In this document: piece by piece, positions 16,247 to 22,808 of the stretch
Layout of the letters: each line of letters starts with the position of its first letter
How positions within the stretch are numbered: the first letter of the stretch is position 1
Origin: an uncultured Eubacteriales bacterium
GTDB taxonomy: Bacteria > Bacillota > Clostridia > Oscillospirales > Acutalibacteraceae
Length of the DNA: 40,609 nucleotides
Direction: 5' to 3'
Assembly: GCA_934454655.1 (NCBI GenBank)
Contig: CAKSFK010000019.1
Location: forward strand, 1-40,609
Notes under the pieces: generated by a model
Seen by the model: only the letters and a program-made list of their open reading frames with translations
Told to the model about the DNA's origin: nothing
The model's database searches: none
Program-made: the position numbers and the translations under genes

Positions 16247-16585
16247 TCAGTCTGTCGATAAACCTAAGTTTTACTTAGTTGCGGCGTTTACGCCGCATTT
16301 TGTTTTCCCGCTGACACGTGCGGCGGAAAAACACCTTACAAGCGAAAAACCGCCAAACAAGCGGTTTTTCAAGGGTAGGGGTGGTATTGGCGGAGCTTAA
16401 CAATCGACTGCCGCCGGTGGCGGGAGAAAGGAGATTGTTATGGCGCCGCGGTCAAAAAAAAATTCGCGCTTCAAGCGATAATTTTCTTTGGGTACCGCAA
16501 GAGTAAGGAGTGCAGTCCGAAAATCTTTGATTTTCGAGCGAACGGCATCCCTGTCCTAGAGCGTGTCGAATTTTTCGACATGCTC
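16247..16585 (+). repeat. ~340-bp structured intergenic repeat, copy 2
   Basis: The reverse-complement partner of 5293-5633. Differences are confined to the ends, a few positions around 16360-16372 and one hairpin loop. In this orientation the order is: a tract with TGCGGCG/CGCCGCA, AAAAACCGC/GCGGTTTTT, AACAATC/GATTGTT enclosing GCCGCC-rich sequence, an RBS-led 13-codon ORF, CGAAAATC/GATTTTCG, and a GAGCGTGTCGAA/TTCGACATGCTC end hairpin. It lies between the lipoprotein gene's 3' end and the DUF1015 gene's 5' end, and is flanked by hairpins on both sides. No protein of mobile-element type is encoded. Confidence 0.9.
16440..16481 (+). CDS. 13-codon micro-ORF with strong RBS inside repeat copy 2
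   Basis: AAAGGAG at 16427-16433, six bases, then ATG and the peptide MAPRSKKNSRFKR with a TAA stop at 16479-16481. It is identical to the ORF in copy 1 at codon level. It could be a translated leader peptide, a relic of a longer gene or chance. Confidence 0.3.
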   Translation: MAPRSKKNSRFKR

Positions 16586-16610
16586 AGAGCGGATCAGGTT
16601 GATCCGCTCT
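16586..16610 (+). terminator. Hairpin downstream of the lipoprotein gene and flanking repeat copy 2
   Basis: AGAGCGGATCA, short loop, TGATCCGCTCT: an 11-bp perfect stem, followed on the plus strand by GTGTTTTT. For leftward transcripts from the lipoprotein gene it has no U-tract, so it may be a duplicated or relic terminator. Confidence 0.6.
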
Positions 16611-16616
16611 GTGTTT

Positions 16617-17357
16617 TTACTTGTAATAGGAAAATTCAACTGCCGTTATGCAGTCCTCCGCGGGGTTGATGTGGACAGTAATACCGTTTCTGCGGTCGGA
16701 TTCCGAAATAAAATAATCAAGATAATAATTACTGTCGCTTATTCCGTAAAAATGCGAGGGCGTTCCCAGTGTATCGATAATGTCCGTAATTGCCATTTTA
16801 TTGTTTATTCCGTTAATGCTGAACTCATTATAGCCTGCGGGATCGGAGTAAAAATCATTGGTAATGCCGAATTTTACAATGTTGCATTTTTTAAGGCTTA
16901 CCGAGCTGTTTGCGGAATTAAAGAATTTTGCCGAAATTTTAACTCCCGTTCCGTTTTCAAAAACTGCGTCAACCGTGTCGCAGGCGTATAACTGCGAATT
17001 AATGTCATATCCGTCCGATTCGGTAAGCTGCCAGCCCGCCTCTTCAAGCTTCGAAAGTGTTGTGGGAACTTCAAATTTGCTTCCCGCAAACGACACGTTG
17101 AATTTGAACCTTTTGCCGAGGTATATATCGGAGTAGTTCTCCTCGTCAAAAAGGCTTATGTCAACAAATTTTGCCATTACCTTATCGTCCGACATTATTT
17201 TCGGGCGCTTGACACGGTCATAATTGTGGCTTACTTTTGATGTGGCTGACGATTCCGACGTCACGCCGTAAAGACCGTCCGCCGGGTTACAGGCGGACAT
17301 AAAAACCATTGCTGTCAGCACGGCTGAAACAACCGCCGCTATCCTTTTAATTTTCAT
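16617..17357 (-). CDS. Putative lipoprotein of unknown function
   Basis: 246 residues. The N-terminal signal (MKIKRIAAVVSAVLTAMVFMSAC) has a lipobox MSAC with the acylated Cys at 23, so the mature protein should be anchored to the outer face of the membrane. The rest is soluble, with repeated short beta-rich segments (KFEVPTTLSKLEEAGWQL, EFSINGINNKMAITDIIDTLGTPSHFYG). The last module resembles SmpA/BamE-like 'start from N, LG.P' folds, but only loosely. GGGGGCGG precedes the ATG. It is divergent from the AGCS symporter and alone in its unit. Confidence 0.8.
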   Translation of the reverse strand: MKIKRIAAVVSAVLTAMVFMSACNPADGLYGVTSESSATSKVSHNYDRVKRPKIMSDDKVMAKFVDISLFDEENYSDIYLGKRFKFNVSFAGSKFEVPTTLSKLEEAGWQLTESDGYDINSQLYACDTVDAVFENGTGVKISAKFFNSANSSVSLKKCNIVKFGITNDFYSDPAGYNEFSINGINNKMAITDIIDTLGTPSHFYGISDSNYYLDYFISESDRRNGITVHINPAEDCITAVEFSYYK

Positions 17358-17483
17358 ACATCCGCCCCCTTATATTTATTTTATTCGCGAACAGGTAAAA
17401 TGTCAACGCTTTTAGCAATTTTTTTTAAAAAATCATAACCGGCAAACATAAACAATATGCTTTATTGAACAGGAGAGTGTGGT

Positions 17484-18803
17484 ATGGAGTACATTTTACG
17501 GTTTACGGAGGGACTTTTTTCCGAAATGCTGCCATTTGCGTTGCTGATTTTCGCCGGGGTTTATTTAACGGTTAAGAGCCGCTTTTTTCAGTTTAAGTTT
17601 TTACCGTTTTCCTTAAAATATGCTCTTTTCGGAAATTTCGGCAAAGGGAAAAAGGAAAACGAGCCGTTTAAGGCTGCCTGCACTGCGCTTTCCGCAACGG
17701 TTGGCACGGGAAATATTGCGGGCGTTGCGGGCGCGGTTTCGCTGGGCGGCGCCGGTGCGGTGTTTTGGATGTGGCTTACCGCTTTTGCCGGAATGATAGT
17801 TAAAGTATCGGAAATTCTGCTCGGAATACGTTATAGGCAAAAAACAGACGAAGGATATACGGGCGGACCTATGTATTACATAAGGTATGGATTGCCGAAG
17901 GTATTTTCTCCGCTTGCCGTGCTTTTTGCGGCGGCGGGTATTCCGGCGGTGTTTTGCAGCGGAAATATAACGCAGACCAACGCGGCGGTTTTATCTGCAG
18001 GGCAGGGAACGGCAGTTAAAATTGCGGGCGGCGCACTTTTTGCCGTTGTTACCGCAGCTGTTGTAATAGGAGGTTCCGAGCGCATCGGTAACTTTACGGA
18101 AAAGCTTGTGCCGTTTATGGCGCTTTTGTATATCACACTTTGTATGGGTGTTATTTTGAAGAATGCCGACTATTTGCCCACGGCGTTTAAAATGATAGTA
18201 AAGGGGGCTTTTAACCCCGCGGCGGTGACGGGTGGGGCAGTGGGGTCATTTACCGCCTCGGCACTTACGGGCGCTTCACGCGGTGTTTTTTCAAACGAGG
18301 CGGGGCTCGGAACATCGGCAATGGCGCACTCCTCCTCGCGCGAAACCGACGGCGTTAAGCAGAGCCTTTGCGGAATATTTGAGGTATTTGTTGATACAAT
18401 TGTTATCTGTACCCTCACCGCATTGACCCTTTTATGTTCGCGTACCGATATTACTTACGGCAGTATTTCCTCAACAGAGCTTGTGGTAAAAGCGTTTTCC
18501 TGTGTTTACGGTAAAAGCTCGGGCTTTATTTTTTCGGTTATGATGTGCCTTTTCGGTATATCAAGCGTTATCGGCTGGGGGCTGTACGGAACCGTCTGCT
18601 CGGAATTTCTGTTCGGAACTGCGGGCAAACGGATATTTCATACAGTCTATCCCGTTTTCTGCATTGTGGGCGCTTTGTGCAGCGCTCAGACGGCGTGGCG
18701 GTTTTCGGCATTTTTTAACGGAATTATGCTGTGCGTAAATGTGCCGTGTGTCCTGCTTTTTTCACATAATGTGACAGAAAGCTTTAAAAATTTCCCGAAA
18801 TAG
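17484..18803 (+). CDS. Sodium:alanine symporter (AGCS family)
   Basis: Na+- or H+-coupled uptake of alanine/glycine across the cytoplasmic membrane. 439 residues with about 11 hydrophobic helices. AGCS landmarks are ALSATVGTGNIAGVAGAVSLGG near residue 72, GGPMYYIRYG near 128, and SNEAGLGTSAMAHSSS near 270. The C-terminus is slightly shorter than some family members. The ATG follows GGAGAG. No partner gene is contiguous; spo0A follows after 150 bp with its own promoter. Confidence 0.93.
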   Translation: MEYILRFTEGLFSEMLPFALLIFAGVYLTVKSRFFQFKFLPFSLKYALFGNFGKGKKENEPFKAACTALSATVGTGNIAGVAGAVSLGGAGAVFWMWLTAFAGMIVKVSEILLGIRYRQKTDEGYTGGPMYYIRYGLPKVFSPLAVLFAAAGIPAVFCSGNITQTNAAVLSAGQGTAVKIAGGALFAVVTAAVVIGGSERIGNFTEKLVPFMALLYITLCMGVILKNADYLPTAFKMIVKGAFNPAAVTGGAVGSFTASALTGASRGVFSNEAGLGTSAMAHSSSRETDGVKQSLCGIFEVFVDTIVICTLTALTLLCSRTDITYGSISSTELVVKAFSCVYGKSSGFIFSVMMCLFGISSVIGWGLYGTVCSEFLFGTAGKRIFHTVYPVFCIVGALCSAQTAWRFSAFFNGIMLCVNVPCVLLFSHNVTESFKNFPK

Positions 18804-18842
18804 AGTTTTCATCTTTTTGTTGTTCTGCTAAAAATGGAAAAA

Positions 18843-18891
18843 TTTGACGAAATTTATAATTTTTATAATATTAATTACTATTTTTGTCAAA
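18843..18891 (+). promoter_or_regulatory. Two 0A-box-like sites upstream of spo0A
   Basis: TTTGACGAA at 18843-18851 and TTTGTCAAA at 18883-18891. Compared with the Spo0A box consensus TTTGTCGAA, each has one mismatch. They are 40 bp apart, and the second ends 4 bp upstream of the -35 hexamer, which suggests autoregulation by Spo0A~P. AT-richness here makes chance matches possible. Confidence 0.5.
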
Positions 18892-18895
18892 AGGC

Positions 18896-18924
18896 TTGCA
18901 ATAATTGCAGAAGTGTGGTAATAT
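18896..18924 (+). promoter_or_regulatory. Sigma-A-like promoter of spo0A
   Basis: TTGCAA (18896-18901), a 17-bp spacer and TAATAT (18919-18924), 31 bp before the ATG at 18956. I did not find a convincing sigma-H match. Confidence 0.65.
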
Positions 18925-18955
18925 ATGTAAAACAAAACTTTGGAGGTTAAATTTA

Positions 18956-19732
18956 ATGGGAAAAAAGTTGAAAATTGTAATTGCGGATGACGCTTCGGAA
19001 ATGAGTGAATGCTGTGCCAAAGGTCTTATGGGCTACGGTATGGATGTTATAAGATGTCATAAGGACGGCGGGGAGCTGTTAAGGGATGTTGAGATACATA
19101 AGCCCGATGTTGTTATTGCCGATGTATTTATGCCTAATCAGGATATTATAGGATTTCTTAACGGATTAAAGGGGCTGGGCATCAGCGAAAAACCCATGGT
19201 TATAGCTATGTCAAGCTTTGATAATCAGCGCCTCGAAAAGGAGACGCTTGCCGCAGGCGCCAGTTATTATTTTATAAAGCCCTTTGATATTAACACGCTT
19301 GCGGAAAGAATAATTCAGCTTTCGGGTTGGAAAAACGAAATGACTCCCGTTGTTGTAAAGGATAACGTTGTAACGGATTCCGAGCTTGAACTTATGGTGA
19401 CCGAGATTATACACCAGATTGGCGTGCCGGCACATATAAAGGGTTATCATTATTTGCGTGAAGCAATTATTCTTTCGGTTAAAAACAGTGAAATTATAAA
19501 CTCGGTAACAAAGCTTTTATACCCAACAGTAGCAAAAAATCACGGAACTACCCCCTCAAGAGTGGAACGTGCCATACGCCACGCAATAGAGGTTGCGTGG
19601 GACAGGGGAGATATCGATGTTCTCAATTCCTATTTCGGCTATACCATACAGAATGACCGCGGCAAGCCCACAAACAGCGAATTTATTGCAATGATAAGCG
19701 ATAAATTACGGCTTAAACTTAAAATCAGCTGA
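18956..19732 (+). CDS. spo0A: Sporulation transcription factor Spo0A
   Basis: The master response regulator of sporulation initiation. 258 residues from the ATG at 18956, chosen because TTGGAGG lies upstream and the receiver domain begins directly (KLKIVIADD). The receiver has acidic pair D11/D12, phosphoacceptor D56 (IADVFMPNQD), Ser86/Ser87 at the usual Thr/Ser position and K108. The C-terminal effector domain is canonical, with a DNA-recognition segment TTPSRVERAIRHAIEVAWDRGD, then YFGYTIQNDRGKPTNSEFIAMISDKLRL. Many clostridia have spoIVB next to spo0A; here the neighbours are the AGCS symporter and, convergently, a GGDEF protein. Confidence 0.97.
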   Translation: MGKKLKIVIADDASEMSECCAKGLMGYGMDVIRCHKDGGELLRDVEIHKPDVVIADVFMPNQDIIGFLNGLKGLGISEKPMVIAMSSFDNQRLEKETLAAGASYYFIKPFDINTLAERIIQLSGWKNEMTPVVVKDNVVTDSELELMVTEIIHQIGVPAHIKGYHYLREAIILSVKNSEIINSVTKLLYPTVAKNHGTTPSRVERAIRHAIEVAWDRGDIDVLNSYFGYTIQNDRGKPTNSEFIAMISDKLRLKLKIS

Positions 19733-19737
19733 AAAAA

Positions 19738-19771
19738 AGCAGTTGCACAATGTATGATTTGTGCAACTGCT
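19738..19771. terminator. Bidirectional terminator between spo0A and the GGDEF gene
   Basis: AGCAGTTGCACAA, an 8-nt loop and TTGTGCAACTGCT form a perfect 13-bp stem, with A-tract on one side and T-tract on the other, so both convergent genes can use it. Confidence 0.92.
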
Positions 19772-19774
19772 TTT

Positions 19775-20593
19775 TTATACAGCGGTAAATGTGTTTTTCC
19801 CGCTTGTTTTTGATATATACAAAGCCTTGTCGGCTTTTTTTATTGCCGAATGAAGTGATTGCCCGTCCGCTGTTTGTGTTATTCCTATTGAAATTCCGTT
19901 TATCGGCGCCTCGCCGCCGATTTGCCCGACGTTTTCTATAAGCCTGCGTGCAGTGTTTGCAGCTTCATCCGCGGTTAAAGGTCGGCAATATAGAATTAAA
20001 AATTCATCGCCTCCCATACGGCAGAGCAGGTCGCCGCCGCAAACAGAGTCCCGCATAATAGCGGCAAGTAATTTAAGCGCCTTGTTGCCTGCAAGATGCC
20101 CGTAACTGTCATTAATTGACTTGAAATTATCAACATCAATAATGAAAAGCCAGGCGCCATCCTTTTTTGCCGAATCAAAGCGTTCGCAAAAGGAACGAAA
20201 ATTTAAAAGACCTGTCAGCCCGTCCCTCTCTGCCAGTTTTCTTATTTTTTCAACCTGCTTTACAAGCTTTTGCGAATTTGCGTGCCAACCGTAAAATGCT
20301 TCGCCCTCAACGGAAACATGAAGGTGTTTCGCTATCCATTTTCCGTTCTTTTTTTGGTATAAAACCGTGAAACAAATAAAAAGCGGCGCGTTATCTGCTT
20401 TAAGCCTGTTGTTCTCAATACCGAATCTGCCGATTGTTAAAACGGTATTGTCTGAAATGTTTATTTCCCGGTAATCCTTTAAGTGTGCGTTTGCTATGTT
20501 TTCGGTTACAAAGGATAATTCCTCTTCGGCAATGCCGAAACATTCCGGGCATACTTTTAAAAGCTGTTCCGTCATTTCTTTAAAATCCGACAT
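19775..20593 (-). CDS. GGDEF-domain diguanylate cyclase with N-terminal sensor-like domain
   Basis: 272 residues, soluble. The C-terminal half is a GGDEF domain, with FIIDVDNFKSINDSYGH near 151 (metal-binding Asp) and an intact GGDEF motif at 194-198, so c-di-GMP synthesis from two GTP is likely. The inhibitory I-site is missing: the RxxD position reads CGGD (185-188). The N-terminal ~105 residues resemble the NTF2/SnoaL-like domains that occur before GGDEF in some Firmicutes (LFICFTVLYQKKNGKWIAKHLHVSVE); this is a fold guess. GGGAGGAAA precedes the start. It is convergent with spo0A, sharing a terminator. Confidence 0.88.
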   Translation of the reverse strand: MSDFKEMTEQLLKVCPECFGIAEEELSFVTENIANAHLKDYREINISDNTVLTIGRFGIENNRLKADNAPLFICFTVLYQKKNGKWIAKHLHVSVEGEAFYGWHANSQKLVKQVEKIRKLAERDGLTGLLNFRSFCERFDSAKKDGAWLFIIDVDNFKSINDSYGHLAGNKALKLLAAIMRDSVCGGDLLCRMGGDEFLILYCRPLTADEAANTARRLIENVGQIGGEAPINGISIGITQTADGQSLHSAIKKADKALYISKTSGKNTFTAV

Positions 20594-20633
20594 TTGTTTC
20601 CTCCCGAATAATATGTAAAGGTTGTCAATAATA

Positions 20634-20662
20634 ATTATAGATGATTTTTAACTAAAAATCAA
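20634..20662 (-). promoter_or_regulatory. Promoter of the GGDEF gene
   Basis: Minus strand TTGATT, 17-bp spacer, TATAAT, about 40 bp upstream of the start codon. The surrounding 110 bp is extremely AT-rich and shared with the divergent XRE gene. Confidence 0.55.
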
Positions 20663-20715
20663 TAGATTGTTTTTATCTATTTTATAATTATTAAAAAAGA
20701 AAAGAGATAACTGCT

Positions 20716-20943
20716 ATGAGGAAATTTAATGAAATTTTAAAGGACCTGAGAAGCGATCTTGAACCTAAGCGCACACAAAAGGCGGTAGGAGAAAACTGCG
20801 GAATATCGCAAAGAAAGCTGTCGTTTATCGAGTCCGGAAAGACCGAACCCAATCTTGACGATCTGCGTGCGTTGTGCCTTTATTACAATGTTTCGGCGGA
20901 TTATCTGCTTGACCTGCCGGATCTGCCTTATCCAAAGCGCTGA
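20716..20943 (+). CDS. XRE-family helix-turn-helix regulator
   Basis: 75 residues, essentially one Cro/CI-type DNA-binding domain: TQKAVGENCGISQRKLSFIESGKTEPNLDDLRALCLYYNVSADYLL. It is a typical stand-alone small transcriptional regulator. An AAAGAGAT site precedes the ATG. It is divergent from the GGDEF gene and followed directly by a strong terminator, so it is monocistronic. The target is unknown. Confidence 0.88.
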   Translation: MRKFNEILKDLRSDLEPKRTQKAVGENCGISQRKLSFIESGKTEPNLDDLRALCLYYNVSADYLLDLPDLPYPKR

Positions 20944-20962
20944 ATAACGGAAAATCTCTGTA

Positions 20963-21001
20963 AAAAAGAGTTGCAAAACAAAAGTTTTTGCAACTCTTTT
21001 T
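20963..21001. terminator. Bidirectional terminator after the XRE gene
   Basis: AAAAAGAGTTGCAAAA, a 7-nt loop and TTTTGCAACTCTTTTT: a perfect 16-bp stem between the XRE gene and the convergent DUF378 gene. Confidence 0.9.
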
Positions 21002-21025
21002 ATCAAGTAAAAGCAACCGAGAATG

Positions 21026-21232
21026 TTATTCGGCAGACGCAGACGCTCTTTCTTTGAACAGCAGCGATATGCACCAGATTCCCGCAAGCGCTATTACGGT
21101 GTATATTATGCGGCTGATAATTGCCGTAGCTCCTCCGAATGCCCAGGCAACAAGGTCAAATTCAAAAAGACCGACAAGTCCCCAGTTAAGAGCGCCGATT
21201 ATAACAAGGATAAGACATATCTTATCAAACAT
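21026..21232 (-). CDS. DUF378 family small membrane protein
   Basis: 68 residues with two transmembrane helices. MFDKICLILVIIGALNWGL and then FDLVAWAFGG, with a second helix ending in CISLLFKE, is the standard DUF378 (YuzA-like) pattern. I start at 21232 because GGGGAG lies 7 nt upstream and homologous proteins begin just before this first helix. Function unknown; possibly stress or envelope related. Confidence 0.85.
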   Translation of the reverse strand: MFDKICLILVIIGALNWGLVGLFEFDLVAWAFGGATAIISRIIYTVIALAGIWCISLLFKERASASAE

Positions 21233-21395
21233 ACTTATCTCCCCGATCCGCCGCCCGTAATAAAATGATTTCCGCGACGGCTGCGAAAACCCATGCAAGC
21301 GAGAATAAGCCGAAAATACGCCGTTTAGGCGAGTTCGGTTCTCATCAGCCTACGATAATATTATGTTCACAAATCGGAAAAATATAAGGCGAAAA

Positions 21396-21941
21396 TCAAA
21401 ATGTTTGCATAAATCTTGAAAGGCGGGCAATCGGCAGACCGACAACGTTATAATAATCACCGCGTATTTCTTTTACAAATAATGAGCCGCCGCCCTGTAT
21501 TCCGTAAGCACCTGCCTTGTCATACGGTTCGCCGGTTTTAATATATTGCTCAATTTCGTTTTCGCCTAGGGTATAAAACGTAACATCCGTTTTTTCGGAA
21601 AACGAACGGCACACTTCACCTTTACATACAGCACAGCCCGTTACCACCGAGTGCGTTTTGCCCGAAAGTGCTTTAAGTATTTTTGCGGCTTCGGCGGAAT
21701 TGTGAGGCTTGCCTATAACGGTACCGTCAAGTATTACAACCGTATCCGCTCCTATAACGGTGTCGCAGGGATGACTTTTTGCTATATCAAGCGCCTTTTG
21801 CCTTGCTAAAAAGTCGGGGATTTCCGAGGCTGACAGCCCGTTCGGCACTTTTTCCTCAATGTCGGACGGTATTATTTTAAATTCATTGCAAATGAGCTTT
21901 AACAGTTCGCGCCTTCTCGGCGACGCCGACGCCAGTATCAT
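21396..21941 (-). CDS. maf: Maf-family nucleoside triphosphate pyrophosphatase
   Basis: It hydrolyses modified or canonical NTPs (dTTP/UTP in the YhdE-type subgroup) and is linked to preventing incorporation of altered nucleotides and to septum control. From the second Met it has 181 residues, with the signature ILASASPRRRELL at the start, the SDIEEKVP segment, GADTVVILDG near 70 and the GAYGIQGGGSLFVKEIRGDYYNVVGLPI C-terminal block. An alternative ATG at 21953 overlaps the upstream gene's stop; either way it is translationally coupled to the membrane protein at 21946-22746. Confidence 0.92.
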   Translation of the reverse strand: MILASASPRRRELLKLICNEFKIIPSDIEEKVPNGLSASEIPDFLARQKALDIAKSHPCDTVIGADTVVILDGTVIGKPHNSAEAAKILKALSGKTHSVVTGCAVCKGEVCRSFSEKTDVTFYTLGENEIEQYIKTGEPYDKAGAYGIQGGGSLFVKEIRGDYYNVVGLPIARLSRFMQTF

Positions 21942-21945
21942 ATAA

Positions 21946-22746
21946 CTAGACATCCGCCGTAAACTCGGGAGGGGTTGTTCCGAAACCGTTTGTAAGCTTG
22001 TTGTATTCCGCAATCGCAAACCGTACGTGTACCGAAAGCGCGGTAAGAAGATACGGCATTGTGAAGATAAGCGGAATAACAAGCACCGAAAGAATTATCC
22101 AGCCGAGCATACTGAAGAAAAGGTATATAAGGTCGAGCATTGTCTTGCCTGATAACACGCCCGACATATGAACCGCCTCGGAGGTGTCAATGTTTTCGTC
22201 CGCAATAACAAGGAAGGGGGCGAAATAATACCTTGCCATTATAAACACAAGTATCACGCCGGCAACAGTTTTAAGAAACACCGAAAGATAGTAAAGGTTG
22301 GATGTCCAGAGCGGAATGGGTATTCCGATAATTTCGTAAATTCTCACGCCCGTGAACAAATCAACTATAATCGCCGGCAGAAATACCAACGCACCGAAGA
22401 ACAAAAGCCTTAACGTGAGCGAAAGCATCAGCCGCATTGCTTTTGTATAAAGTTTTTTTGAAGAAAAATAATAAAAAACGGAAACCGGATTGTCACACAC
22501 TCCGAAGATCATTCGCCAGATGAAACGCAAAAGCCCCAATGCAAGGGGCGCCAAAAGAAAAAACGTGAGCGCCGCGAAAAACGCCGTGCCTGCGGCGTCG
22601 GTTGCAATGAAGCTTACAAACCCGGAGGTTAAATAGCACACAAAAAAAGCAAAAATAACGGTTACCGAAGAAACGCACGCCGACAGTCGGTTGTTTTTCA
22701 GTGCGGTTTTTGCGGTAGCTTTAACCGCAGAGGTTGATGCAGTCAT
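21946..22746 (-). CDS. Polytopic membrane protein, DUF975-like
   Basis: 266 residues with about six hydrophobic segments. The N-terminal amphipathic KATAKTALKNNR, the long hydrophobic helices and the repeated 'RYYFAPFLVIADENIDTSEAVHMS' region match the DUF975/Yip-type integral membrane family. Function unknown. It starts 62 bp downstream of the pcrA stop region on the same strand, and its stop overlaps maf. GGAG lies before the ATG. Confidence 0.7.
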   Translation of the reverse strand: MTASTSAVKATAKTALKNNRLSACVSSVTVIFAFFVCYLTSGFVSFIATDAAGTAFFAALTFFLLAPLALGLLRFIWRMIFGVCDNPVSVFYYFSSKKLYTKAMRLMLSLTLRLLFFGALVFLPAIIVDLFTGVRIYEIIGIPIPLWTSNLYYLSVFLKTVAGVILVFIMARYYFAPFLVIADENIDTSEAVHMSGVLSGKTMLDLIYLFFSMLGWIILSVLVIPLIFTMPYLLTALSVHVRFAIAEYNKLTNGFGTTPPEFTADV

Positions 22747-22808
22747 AATTCTCTAACTCCTTCAAGTGTAATATAATCCCGATTTTTTAAAACAAAGTGC
22801 CGAAATTA

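Noticed and set aside
16318..16506. 62-codon open frame within repeat copy 2
   Set aside because: No RBS, does not match copy 1 as an intact ORF because of indels in the middle, and covers hairpin arms. The short RBS-led ORF is the better candidate.
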